NCBI GenBank assembly: GCA_947683625.1
Contig: CANTUR010000340.1
Location: forward strand, 2,914,001 to 2,978,000
Direction of reading: 5' to 3'
DNA from: Mallotus nudiflorus
Lineage: Eukaryota > Streptophyta > Magnoliopsida > Malpighiales > Euphorbiaceae
DNA: 64,000 bases
The notes under the pieces were generated by a model. That model made no database searches. It worked only from the letters and a program-made list of their open reading frames with translations, and was not told the origin of the DNA. Positions 11,907 to 24,305 of the stretch are shown in pieces. A program made the position numbers and the translations under genes. Every line of letters starts with the position of its first letter. Position 1 is the first letter of the stretch.

Positions 11907-14900
11907 TTATAGATAGTGGGGTTTAGCGTGCACCTAAAATTTTAGCAACTGTGACATTGTTTGAGCTCAAAGCTCTATAGAACACAATAACCACTACCAT
12001 AAAGATATGGCGTGGAGATAAAGAGTCACCACCTAGGGTCATAACTGGGATAAATCAAAAAGTGGTGGTACTCAATTCTCTAGAAGAAAGTCAGCACCAT
12101 AAACATGAGATTCTGGATATGGAATACCAACTTCTTTTAGTCTTATGCTCATTTAGAATTACTTTATCAATTACTATCTTATCTTTTCATTTACATGCAA
12201 CTTAATATAAACCCTTATTAAAACAATCAAATCCTAGCAAACTAGTCATGAAAAATACATTTAAACAATGCATTCATTTAAATTAGTAATCCCTAAGTTA
12301 GTCTAATCTACATTAATTTTAATTAAATGGGCTAAATCTACATGTTTTAATTTGAAAGTGAGCTTAAAGACTAATGGGCCTAATTCCTATTTGATTTTAA
12401 TTAATAAACCTAAGACTATTTATTTTAATTCTAAAATGGGCCTAAATCTATAAATTATGAAGTATTTAAATTAGTGGACTTAGCTGTACATATTTTATTT
12501 CTAAAATGATATTAAATATACAAATTATGGAAAAGGCTTAAAATTTAATGAGCTAACTCTATTAAATTAAATTAAACTAGGTGCACCTATGTCTAAATTA
12601 ACTAAATGGGCCTAAGTTATCTCTATCCTAAATCTAACTAATTATGCGCCTAAAAATGCATTTTTATTAATTAAACTTACAAAAACCTATTTTTATTCAA
12701 ATGGGTTATAGTCTAATATGGGCTTAGGCCCCAAAACATATAAACATATACAAACAAGCCTAAAAAAATATAAAAAAAATTATAAAAAAATATCAAATAA
12801 AAGATTAAACAAATCAATTACATTTAATTATCATGAAAACCTAATTTAGTTAAAGTGACCATATCAAGCAACCCTAATTCTATCCACTTAAATCTAAATC
12901 AATTTTAACTAAAAACCCTAATGATCTTTATAGCCACTAATTTTAATTAATTACCCAATTAAATTCCTAATATTACTAACTAATTAATTAAAATAAAAAA
13001 ATCACACACACATGATTTCATTATTCCCATTATTAGAGCTATTATAATGATCTACTCAAAATAATAAGAATAATTTTTTTTATTACAATCCCATAAATAA
13101 TAAAAGGACAAAACTAAATCAAAACAATAATAAATAACTAACTATGAAAACCTAGAAATTATATTTAGCTACAAATTTCATTCCATGGTTGTAAGCACCC
13201 AATTTCGGGATGCAGTTGTGCACAATTGTGACGTAAGCCCCTATCATGAAATTCATTCAAAAATGGAACTTGGTTGTTGATTTTATAGACTTTAAGGACT
13301 AAATTGCAACATTTTTTTTAAGTTTGATTGCAAATAAGTTAATTTTCAAGGGTCTTTTGGTAATTAAAAGTTAAAAAATAAAAAATAAAAAAATTTTAGG
13401 ATCGTCATTGGTGTAATGTTGACCAGCTTTGTGTAATGCCAATTGACTTTATACAATGCCGATTGGCATTGCACAGTGTCAATGTGCAATAAGTCCCTTT
13501 TTTTTATTTTTCACATATTTTTTCTTATTTTTTATAAATTTTTTCAATGTTTTGATTGGATTAAAATTTAAATATTATCTGATAAGGTTTTTTTTTTAAT
13601 GTAGAAGATATTTTTTGAAATCAAGGAAAAAAACAAATGCTATCTGATCAGATAAATCTGTTCCTCCTTTGGAAGAAGTTCAGTACGCGCAGACTCTACA
13701 ATTAAAAGTAGAGTCTGCATATTAAAAGTAGAGTCTGCATGTGTGCATAGAAGGGGATTTTTTATAGAGACAAAAGATGATTAAACTTTGATTTCTTCTA
13801 TTCTTTTAAAACCCTAATTTTTGCAGTTCATTTGATGAAGACAATACAATGATTTTTTAGTCCCAGTCCTGAATCAAATCAACACTGAGTTAATTTTAAT
13901 GGTGAAAATCCTAATATGAGGGGTCAAAAAAGAGCATTTGCACAACATCTAAATCATCCATGTTATTTTCTATTTCATGTTTTATTCTTTCTATTATTTT
14001 CTTTTTGTGATTTTTCTTTTAATCTGTTGTTCTTTTTTATTATTTAATTTCACTACTAATCTGATTACTTATTTTTTTTTTGATATGTGCATGTGGATTG
14101 AGGAGGATACTGCTTATATTTAAATTAAGCAAAAGGTCCATGGAATGCCATGGAAGAACCTGTGTTGTTTTCTAGTAGGATTTAGGATTTTTTTTATTAT
14201 TTTTCCATTTTTTGTGTTATGTGTAGTTATTTTAATTTCTGGGTGTATAATCATTTAAAATTTATTTTTGTACGTAGCTTGTAATAACCTTAGTAGTGGG
14301 AATAGTGAAAACTTTAATTTTCTATATTTTAAAAGTAATTAGTAATTAGGTTCAATTGGGTAAAAAAATCAATTAAAATTAATGGTGGCAGTAGCTTAAA
14401 TTAAGGTTTGCATGTAATTAATTTAAGGTTTTTTAGAAAATCACTGTAATGTTTATTTGATCCATTATTTTGTGTTTTATTTGTTTTGGGCTTTTTTTTT
14501 ATGTTTTTATCCTTTTAGGCCCCAAGCCCATGTTTAGGTCTAACCCACTTAATAAATAGGCTTAAAAAATGATTTAGGTTTTTAAATAATTAAAATCAAT
14601 TTAGGCCCATTAGGTTAATTAGATTTTAGGCCCACTTAGTTAATTAAAACTTGTCTAGACTTAGCTCAGCCCATTTAATTGCGTTTCTTTTAAAATAAAT
14701 AGACCTAGGCCCATATTTCACTTAAAATAAAACCAAGTTAGACTTAGGCCCACTAAGATTTTCCTTTAAAATTGAAAAGACTTAGGCCCATTCCTTAGAC
14801 AAATTAAAATAAACAGATCTAAGCTCACTAATTAATAAAAATGTAGGCCCACCTATAGTTCATTTCTCACTTGAAAATAAAATGTAGATCTAGCTAATTT

Positions 14901-15935
14901 ATAAAATAAAATTAACATAGTTTAGACATAGGGACATTGCCTTTTTGATGCATTTTTACTTGTAATTTTATTAACTTGTTGCCTTTTGGGTGAGATGGAT
15001 GTTAATTAGGGTTTAATAAAATTTCATGGAATTAGAGGATGAAATAATCATTTATAAAATTATTCTAAAAGAACATGAGACTAAGAGAAGTTAGTATTCC
15101 ATATCCAGAATCTCATGGTTGTGGTTCTAGCTTTCTTTTAGAGAATTAAGTACCACCTTTTTTATTTGTCCCAGTTATTACACTGGGTGGCAACTCCTCA
15201 TCTCCATGCCATGTCTTTATGACAGTGGTTGGTGTGTTCTCTAAGGCCCTAAGCCTAAGTAGTGTCGTGGTTGCTAAAATCTTAGACGCACGCTAAACCC
15301 CATCGTCTATAATGACATTCCATGGACCTTCATGGATTTTATTCTTTAAATAAAATCATCATATAATCCCCTCCATAATCACCAATATAAAAGAAAAAAC
15401 AATGATTAATGAATAAAATAATAATTAAAATTAAATAAAATTAAAATTTAATAAAACCAAAATAATAAAAGAAGAAATATAAGAAGGTAGGAAAGAAGAT
15501 GATGATTATGGTTGTAGTATTGGTTGGCCTCTTAGACTAGTAAAAAATCACCATTGTTTGTTAGGTAGGACTTTAATTTCCTAGAAATTCAGATAAATAT
15601 TATTTGACCAGTCTTCAAGAAACCAAAATTTATTTACTAAAAAGATGAAATAAAAGTAAAAACAGACAGAACATGTCTAATTCCAATCAGAATTACATAA
15701 TTCTTATTTCTTAACTTCTAATTATAAAAACACCCCTAAAAGAATTTAAACTTTTAACTTTGGTCCTAAAAACATTACAATTAAGTCCGTAAAAAATCAA
15801 TTAAACTCTTTTTGAAATTGCATTCAGATGTTTAAGATTTAAAACTTTAAGTGTTGAAGACCTATTTATAATAATTTCATCATTGGAGTCCTTTATCGCA
15901 TCCACACTTCATTATCCCAAAATTGGGTGCTTACA
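11907..15935 (-). mobile_element. 5' LTR of family-C element, split by a nested LTR
   Basis: Its own sequence is 11,907-13,189 and 15,318-15,935 (about 1.9 kb). Between them lies a solo LTR of the same family in the opposite orientation. The right end reads TGTAAGCACCCAATTTTGGG on the minus strand. Relative to the 3' LTR it lacks ~280 bp near 15,570. The junctions CCATGG / CATTCCATGG match the uninterrupted copy around 5,704-5,725. Confidence 0.8.
13190..15317 (+). mobile_element. Solo LTR, family C, inverted inside the 5' LTR
   Basis: A ~2.13-kb block starting TGTAAGCACCCAATTTCGGG and ending in CTATAATGACA, homologous to the surrounding LTR but on the opposite strand. It therefore forms a long inverted repeat with its flanks and with 4,465-6,683. 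It contains a direct 20-bp duplication near 13,700-13,740 (ATTAAAAGTAGAGTCTGCAT twice). No clear target duplication remains: the left flank is CCATGGT and the right flank TTCCATGG. The TGGCAACTCC at 15,188 is inside the LTR and is probably not a PBS. Confidence 0.75.
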
Positions 15936-17490
15936 TTTATATTAGCATCATGTTTGCTTGATACCTAAGTAGGTTATAGTAGCATCATCTTTTTCTTGAC
16001 TCCTCAATAGGTTATATTAACATCATGCTTGCTTGACACCTATAAGGTTATAGTAGCTTAATGTTTGCTTGACAAAATAATAGGTGCTAGTAGGAACCTA
16101 TTGGCTTGAAAATTGAGTAGGTTATAGTAGCATCATTTTTGTTTAACACAAGAGTAGGTTATATTAGCAACGAGTTTGCTTGACACCTCAGTAACTTATA
16201 ATAGCATCAACTATCGATTAACACCTAAGTAGGATATATTAGCATCATGTTTTCTTGACACCTCAGAAGGTTATTATAGCATTATTTTTAGCTTAATACC
16301 TAAATAGGTTATATTAGCATCATACTTTCTTAACACCTATATAGGTTATTTTAGCATCATATTTGCTTGATAGTTGAGTTGGTTATGGTAGGACCTATTT
16401 GGTTGACAACTGACTAGGTTATAGTAGCATCATTTTTGCTTGACATTTGAGTAGGCTATAGTATCATCATGTTTGCTTGACACATGAGTATGTTATATTA
16501 CCATCATCTTTTCTTGGAACCTAAGCTTGACACATGACTATATTATAGTACCATCATCTTTTATTAGAACTTGAGTAGGTTATAGCAATATCACTTACAG
16601 TTGACAAATGAGTAGGTTATTGTTGCACCATTTTAGCTTAACACCTGAATAGGTTATACTAGAATCATTTTTGCTTGACACCAAAGTACCTTATAGTAGA
16701 ATCATTTTTGTTTGAATCATGAGAAGGTTATATTAGCACAAAGTTTAGATGTCACTTAAGTAGGTTATGGTAACATTAATTTTGGCTTGACACCTAAGGG
16801 GGTTATATTAGCATCATGCTTTCTTGACACCTAGGTAGGTTATATGAGCATCATGCTTGCCCGATAATTGAGCAGGTTATTATAGCATTAATTTTTGTTC
16901 GACACCTAATTAGGTGAAAGTAGTATAATTTTTCCTTGACACCTAAATAGATTATATTAACATCACATTTAATGGATACCTGAGTTGGTTATACTATCAT
17001 CACTTTTTCTTAACACTTGATTAGGTTACACTAGTATCGTTTTTGGTTGATAGTTTTGGTAGGTTATATTAGCATCATGTTTGCTTGATACCACATCATG
17101 TTTGCAGGTTATAGTAGCATCATCTTTCGCTTGACACCAAAGTAGGTTATCTTAGCATCATGCTTGTTTGAGACCTAAGTAGGTTATAGTAGCATCACAT
17201 TTACTTGACAACTAAGTAGGTTATAGTAGCATTCTACTTGCTTAACAACTGAGTAGGTTATAGTAGCATTATGTTTGCATGGCACCTAAGTAGGTTATAA
17301 TGGTAACATCTTTTGCTTGACACTTTAGAAGGTTATATTAGCATCATACTTTCTTGACACCTGACGAGGTTATATTAGCATCATGCCTACCCTTCAATTG
17401 AGTAGGTTAAAGTAGCATCATGTTCCCTTAACACCTTAGAATATTAAAGTAGCATAATCTTTTCTTGATACCCATTTAAGTTATAGAACC
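15936..17490 (+). repeat. 37-bp satellite array, segment 3
   Basis: The satellite resumes exactly at the duplicated TTTAT after the family-C element. The GGAACCT-type marker monomer occurs at about 16,090, and a shortened form (GGACCT) at about 16,390. Monomers become more mixed towards 17,490. Bounded on the right by another solo LTR B. Confidence 0.95.
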
Positions 17491-18993
17491 TTTTGGGTTT
17501 CATGATTCAAAAATGCAGTAAATATTAAAAATTTTAACCATAAACCCTAACTCAAATCTAAGTAATTCGATTAATTGATTTAAAACTAGGGTTTTCAAAT
17601 CTTACCACAAACATAGAAGAGGCAAGATTTGTGGAAGGCAAAGAGGAGGTTCACTCTAGTGACCCTTACCTTAAGCTTTTGATTTTGGTAGCTCAGATCA
17701 AGACATCTCTAAAAGAATCTATCCTTCACAAGCGTCCACATGAACAACCCTTGATTTAAATGAAAACTTTATGTGCTATCACTTCTCTTGATTTCTCACA
17801 AATTAAGAACAAAAACACTATGTGTTTTAGTTTTTCTAAGAGGAAAAAAATGAATTTTAGTGGCTAATGATTGAGTTAGTGAAACCTAAGAGAATATAAC
17901 ATATTTATAGACCTCTAATTAGAGTTTCACTTACCAAAACAACTTTTTTGGTAATTTCTCAATTATTATTATTTTGATTTTATTTTAAATTAAATTATAA
18001 ATAATATTCTATTTATTTAAGATAACCATTACATTAAATAAATAAACTATTTATTTATTTCCGTAAAGCATATTTGGGCTTCTCAAACCTATATATGTTT
18101 TTGGGCCTATTCTAAGTGTATGACCCTGTAGGTTCACATGACGTTGGTAGTGGGCCTTAAATCTCTATTTAGGCTTACAAGTCATAAGTGGCCTCTAGCA
18201 AGACATTATGACTACCCAAGTCATGTGAAGTCAATTATCCGACATAACCTAATTTATAATAAATATTGTAATCGCTTTGTCACATGATATCTTAATTGAA
18301 TATAAGGCATAGTTTATGTCATCCTTATATAATTCAATCATATTATTTCTTGATTCTAAGTATATTAAGAATGATAACTCTTGAACAATTCACTTTAGCA
18401 TGGCCATGCATTTTCCTCAGTCTATCTTATCAAGGGGCCTATAGATATCTTACTCATATTAAATGAGGGACAAATTCCTTCTCAATCACTCACATTCCTC
18501 ACATAACTCATTTCATATCCAACAATAATATATTTAATCATCTTGTTAAAGACAGTGTTAGATTGTGTCAAAATATATAATAGTTATGTGATGATTTCAA
18601 GGTTAAAGGACTAAATCAATACTATTATGATGAGAATTACTTACGACAATTATCTATGTAGTATTCTCATGATGGGTCAATCTAGTACATTATTTCCTAA
18701 ATAAGTACCTATGAGTTGACTTAATATCTCATATTCATGATCAGTAAAACATAATCATCAATCAACATCATACTAGCCATAACATATTGTTATAACTAGG
18801 GATAATTTGAATAGAACTCATATTTAATCTAAGTGTTTTACTATCAAGTTACATACTTGATGACCTTAATAAGAATTGACTACTCAAGTAATTATCATAA
18901 CACAAAATGATAATGAAAAATGCCTCTTTATTAAACAAAATGATAAAGTCAACACATGGTCCTACATGATTGACCTAGTGCATATCACTAATA
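17491..18993 (-). mobile_element. Solo LTR, family B second subfamily (copy 2)
   Basis: About 1.5 kb, homologous over its length to 707-2,210 but clearly diverged. It groups with 47,773-49,291 and 38,170-38,584, for example in having TCAATTAATTGA-like words near the end. Flanks are GAACC (17,486-17,490) and GTACC (18,994-18,998), a target duplication with one change. No internal domain, so a solo LTR. Confidence 0.85.
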
Positions 18994-21900
18994 GTACCAT
19001 CATCTTTGCTTGACACATGAGTAGGTTGTAATAGCATCATATTTGCTTAACAACTAAGTAGGTTATATTAGCATTATGTTTACTTCATACCTGATTAGGT
19101 TATAATGACATCACTTTTACTTAACAATTTATTAGGTTATAGTAGCATTATTTTTTCTTAACACCTGACAAGGTTATAGTAGCATCATCTTTCCTTACCA
19201 CCTGAGTTGGTTACGGTAGCAACATTTTTACTTGACACTTGAGCAAGTTCAAGTAGCATCATCTTTGCTTAACAACTGAGTAGGTTATAGTGACATCTCT
19301 TTTTCTTGACACCCAAGTAGATTATTATAGCATCATTTTACCTTGACACTAGAGTAGGTTATATTAGCATCATGGTTATCTGACACCTGATTAGGTTATA
19401 GTTGCATCATTTTTACTTGACACTTGAGTCGGTCAAAGTAGCATCATCTTTGGTTGACATATGAGTAGGTTATAGTAGCATCATTTTTTACTTGACACTT
19501 GAGTAGATTATAGTATCATCATATTTGCTTGTTACTTGAGATGGCTACAGTAGAATCATTTTTTAATGACACTTAAGTAGATTATATTAACATCATTATT
19601 GCTTAAAACCTGAGTAGGTTATCTTACCGAGATGTTTGCTTTACTCCTTGGTAGATTATGGTAGCATCATCTTTTGCTTGACATGTGAGTAGGTTATAGT
19701 TGTATCCTATTTGCTTGACAACTGTGTAGGTTATTATAGCATCATTTTTTCTTGCCACTTTAATTGGTTATATTAGCACCATGCTTTCTTAACACCTAAG
19801 TAGGTTGTAGTAGCATCATATTTTCTTGATAACTAAGTAGGTTATACTAGCATCCTGTTTGCTTGACAACTGAGTAGGTTATAGTAGCATCATTTTTACT
19901 TGAATCCATTGTAGGTTGTACTAGCATCATGTTTACATGGCACCTAAGCAGCTTATAGTAGCATCATCTTTTTCTTAGCACTTGAGGAGGTTATATCTCC
20001 ATCATGCTTGCTAGATACTTGAGTAGGTTATATTAGCATCATGCATGCTTGACAAGTGAGTAGCTTATGGTAACATTACATTTGTGTGACACTTGAGTAG
20101 GTTAGAGTATCATCATCATTGCTTGACACCTATTCCATTTGTAGTACCATCATCTTTGCTTGACACCTAAGAAGGTTATTTTGGCATTACTTTTTCTTGA
20201 CATCATGTTTTCATGACACCTAAGTAGGTTGTCATAGCATAATTTTTTGCTTGACACCGGAGTAGGTTATATTATCATCATACTTACTTAACAACTTGAG
20301 TTGGTTCTAATATCATCATGTTTGCTTAACAACTGAGTAGGTCATAGTAGTATCATTTTTTTTATAACTGTGTAGGTTAGAGTAACATCATCTTTAATTA
20401 ACAAATGAGTAGGGTATAGCAGTATCATTTTTACTTGACACTTGAGTAGGCTATAGTAGCATAACATTTGCTTGACACTTATGTACTTTACAGTAGCATG
20501 ATCTCTACTTAACACCTAAGTAGGTTACAATAACATCATTTTTACTTGACACATGAGTAGGTTATAGTGGCATCATTTTTTCAAGACAATTGAGTATATT
20601 TTATTTGCATAATTTTTTCTAAACACTTGAGTAGGTTATATTAGCATCGTGTTTGCTTAACCCCTGAGTAGGTTATAGCAGCATCATCTTTTGCTTGACA
20701 CCTGAGTAGGTTATAATAGCATCATGTTTGCTTGACAATTAAGTAGGTTACAATAGCATCATTTTTTTCTTTACACCTGAGTAGGTTCTAGTAGCATCAT
20801 CTTTCCTTGAAAATAGAGTAGGTTAAAGTAGCATTATATTTGCTTGATGCCCGAATAGGTTAAATTAGCATCATCTTTGCTTAACATCTGTTTAAGGTGT
20901 AGTACCATCTTCTTTTCTTTAGACCTAAGTAGGTTATAGTAGCATCACTTTTGCTTGACACCTGAGTTGGTTATTGTAGCAACATTTTAGGTTGAAACCT
21001 AAGTAGGTTTTAATAGCATCATTTTTGCTTAACATCTATGTAGGTTATAGTAACATCATTTTGTTTGACACCTAAGTATGTTATATTAACATCATGTTTA
21101 CTTGACACCTAAGTAGGTTATAGTAGCATCAACTTTTGCTTGACATTTGAGTAGCTTATATTAGCATCATGTTTGCTTGACAATAAAGTAAGTTAGAGTA
21201 GCATCATCTTTCCTTGACATCTGAGCAGGTTATAAATGCATTATTTTTTCTTGGCACCTAAGTAGGATGTAGTAGCATCATCTTTGTGTGACACTTATAT
21301 AGGTTACAATAACATTATCCTTGCTTGGCACTTGATTAGGTTATAATAGAGTCATTTTTTCATGACACATGGGTAGGTTATAGTAGCTTCATTTTGCATG
21401 ACACTTGAGTAAATTATATTAGCATCATTTTTTCTTTACACTATAGTAGGTTATATTAGCATCATGTTTAATTGACAACTGAGTAGGTTATAATAGCATC
21501 ATCTTCTGCTTTACACTTGAATAGGTTACATTAATCATGCTTGCATGCCAACTGCGTAGGTTATAGTACCATCATGCTTTCTTGACGACTAAGTAGGTTG
21601 TAATATCATCATCTTTGCTTGGCACATGAGTACATTATAGTAGTATCATTTTTTCTTGACAACTATGTAGGTTATAGAGTAGCATCAATTTACTTAACAC
21701 TTGAGTAGGTTATAGCAATGCTATCTTAATTAGACACCTGACTTGGTTGTAGCAGTATCAAGTTTACTTGACAAAGGAGTAGGTTATAGTAAGGGTGGTG
21801 TCCCACTCTAGGCTATATCACATGACAACGACATCCAATGGCGTCTACTCCATACAGTGGATTAGGCATTATTGGTTAATACTTGACTAGATTATAGGAG

Positions 21901-22314
21901 CATTATATTTGCTTGAAATCTAAGTAGGTTATACTAGCATCATTTTTACTTGACACCTATGTTCATTATAGTAGCAATATCTTTGCTTGAAACCTGTGTA
22001 GGTTATAGTGTCATCTTCTTTACTTGAAACCTTATTAGGTTATAGTATCCTCATTTTTGGTTTAAACCTAAGTAGTTTATTACAATATCATTTCTGCTTG
22101 TCACCTAAGTAGGTTATACTAGCATTAATATTGCTTGACACCTGAGTGGGTTATTGTAGTATAATTTTTGCTTCATACCTAAGTAGATTATATTAGCATC
22201 ATTTTTGCTTGATACCTGAGTGGGTAATATTAGCATCATATTAGATTGGCACTTGAGTAGGTTATAGTAGCATCATCATTTGCTTAACACTTGAGAAGCT
22301 TATAATAGCACCAC
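18994..22314 (+). repeat. 37-bp satellite array, segment 4
   Basis: The longest uninterrupted stretch, about 88 units. It lacks the GGAACCT monomer seen in segments 1-3, so it belongs to a different repeat class. A non-satellite insert of about 100 bp near 21,790-21,890 (GGTGTCCCACTCTAGGC...) breaks the periodicity. The part from about 20,380 onward is repeated, with indels, in 24,740-26,095. Confidence 0.95.
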
Positions 22315-22443
22315 TTCGCCATCCATAGGGACATTAATAGTATCAACATTAATACCATCAAATTTCACATTGTCTAAATAAGAAGAGGAGGAAGAAGTAG
22401 TTATACTAAGGATAGAGAAAATCACAAATTCAAAAACATTCAT
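22300..22443 (-). pseudogene. Short reading frame at spacer/array junction, 47 codons
   Basis: ATG at 22,443, stop TAA at 22,300. Its C-terminal part reads FDGINVDTINVPMDGEVVLL. Spacer 3 has FDGINAGTFNVPMDGKLVLL in the same place, and spacer 2 a frameshifted relative. The N-terminal third is hydrophobic. The core also resembles the start of the antisense frame in element 2 (DIFIDVFSVTLGE, from 44,683). I do not recognise a domain. I infer it is the truncated start of an additional antisense ORF of a Tat-type element, cut off by satellite. Translation is not shown. Confidence 0.3.
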
Positions 22444-23025
22444 TATAGTTGTAGAAGCTTAAAAACAAATAAGGGAAGACATAAAGAGGAAGCACTTGCA
22501 AATAAAATGCAGTCTTTGAGAGGCAATATATAATTTTGTAAGTAAAAGAAAAAGAGAAAAATAGAAGATCAAGCCTATAAAGCTCAAAAAATGGAAGAAA
22601 AGGTATAAGAACACTAAAAACCTACAAAAAAAAACATTACATACATGAATATATAGGCAAAGAAGGCCCTAGGACTATGTCCCACGTCCATGGCGTGTAT
22701 GACTAAGCACCCTAAGCACGTGACACATGCCTCATATGACCCGGGTGTAGTTTATACACCAAAGGTCTCAAACACACATTTCCTAATGCATTTTTGCATA
22801 AAATTGATAGATTCTTAGCCTTTTCACATTTTTAAACACATATAAAATAAGCATAGACACACACGTGAGCACAAAAAGCTTACACGAGCAAAACATCATG
22901 TCTCAGCATCTAAGTATATCATGTCAAGTATCTCAAAACGGACATAAATATCTAAATAAATCACATCAAAATATATTACATTAATAGATAACATCATCAT
23001 TGATCTTGCCAAATTACATCTTTCA
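22315..23025 (-). repeat. Satellite spacer unit 1
   Basis: A non-satellite block of about 710 bp between arrays, homologous to 23,610-24,305 and 26,096-26,758. In minus direction it has an ATG-rich stretch, a GC-richer block with CACGTG-, CATGG- and CCTAGG-type words (around 22,680-22,740), a pyrimidine-rich stretch and a short open frame that runs into the next array. The same order of parts is seen on the plus strand in the 3' region of element 2 (about 44,050-44,760). Confidence 0.8.
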
Positions 23026-23609
23026 TCTTTGCTTGACACTCGAGTAGATTAAAAGAGCATCATTTTTACATGACACTTGGGAAGGTTGAGTAGTGTCATC
23101 ATTGTTTGACATATGAGTAGGTTATAGTAGCCTCATCTTTACTTAATACTTAAGTATGCTATAGTAGCATCATCTTTGTTTGACACCCGAGTAGGTTATA
23201 GTATAATCATTTTTTCATGACACCTAATTAGATTATATTAGCATCATTTTTGCTTGACACTTGAGAAGGCTATACTAGCATCATTTTTTGTTAACACTTG
23301 AGTAGGTTATAGTAGCATCATTTCTGCTTAACCTGAGTAAATTATAGTAGCATCATTTTTGCATGAAACCTTAGAATATTATATTAGGATCACATTTGCT
23401 TCACACGTGAATATTTTATATTACCATCATCGTTGCTAGACATCTGAATAGGTTATAGTATCATCATCTTTTGTTTGACACTAGGGTAGTTTATATTATC
23501 ATCATTTTTGGTTGACACCTAAGTAGGTTAGCATTATCTTTGCTTGATACTTGTGTAGGTTATAGTAGCATCATTTTTTACTTAACACTTGAGGAGGTTA
23601 TAATATCAC
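23026..23609 (+). repeat. 37-bp satellite array, segment 5
   Basis: About 15 units between spacers 1 and 2, in the same orientation as the other arrays. Shorter than its neighbours, so array length between spacers is variable. Confidence 0.93.
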
Positions 23610-24305
23610 CACTTTATCCATTAAAGATACATTAACAGTATCAACATTAATACCATCAAAGTTCACATTCTTAAAAATAAGAAAAGTAGGAACTAGTGAT
23701 TATTCTAAGGGAAAATAAAATTGTAAGTCAGAAAACATTTATAATAGTGGAATAACCTTAAAATGAGAAAGGGAAATCATAAAGAAGAAGCACTTGCAAG
23801 CAAAATGTAGTCTTTAAGAGGCAAGAGATAAGTCTACAATCAATAGAAATAAAGAAAAATAAAAGCAGATCATGCCTATAAAACTCAAAAAATGGAAGAA
23901 GAGGTCTAAGAACACTAAAAACCTACTAAAAAATGCATTGCACACACAAATATGTAGGCAAAAGAGGCCTACAATGCATGTGACTAAACACCCTAGGAGC
24001 GTGATTCGTGCCCTGAGCCCACATTGCGCACTATAAGGCTCAAATCTACATTTGTTATAATGCATTTTTGCATAATATTGAAATATTGTTAGCCTTTTTG
24101 CATTTTTAAAGATAAAAAATAAGAGTAGACATGCACACATGCATATAAATTATGCACGAGCAAAACATCATGCATTAGCATCTAGGTAGATTGCGTCAAG
24201 CATCTAAAAAGATGACAATAATATCAAAGCAAATTGCATCTATATACATTGCATTAGTATATAATATCATCACCACATTGTCATTGATCATACCAAATGA
24301 CATTC
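23610..24305 (-). repeat. Satellite spacer unit 2
   Basis: About 696 bp, homologous to spacers 1 and 3. The minus-strand short frame near its left end is broken: FDGINVDTVNVSLMDKVVIL still reads near 23,600-23,660, but the upstream part has shifted and contains stops. A longer minus-strand open frame at 23,814-24,140 is low-complexity, is not kept in the other spacers, and is not treated as a gene. Confidence 0.8.

Larger units (their letters stand above)
4465..15935 (-). mobile_element. Non-coding LTR retrotransposon, family C (LARD-like), 11.5 kb
   Basis: A complete element lying inside the satellite. Its ends are two copies of a ~2.2-kb LTR in the same (minus) orientation: 3' LTR 4,465-6,683 and 5' LTR 11,907-15,935, the latter enlarged by a nested solo LTR. 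The target duplication is GTTAT (4,460-4,464) and TTTAT (15,936-15,940); joining the flanks restores the satellite word GGTTATATTAGC. A primer-binding site (TGGTGACTCC) follows the 5' LTR. The internal domain of about 5.2 kb has no gag or pol similarity in any frame I read. The leader resembles that of family A, so C is probably a non-autonomous partner mobilised by Tat-type elements. 'Large retrotransposon derivative' is the closest known category. Confidence 0.82.

Noticed and set aside
15188..15197. TGGCAACTCC looking like a PBS
   Set aside because: It lies within the family-C LTR, about 130 bp before its end. The TGGTGACTCC at 11,906, just outside the LTR, is the better PBS.
23814..24140. 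108-codon minus-strand frame in spacer 2
   Set aside because: Low-complexity, Phe/Leu-rich, not kept open in spacers 1 and 3.
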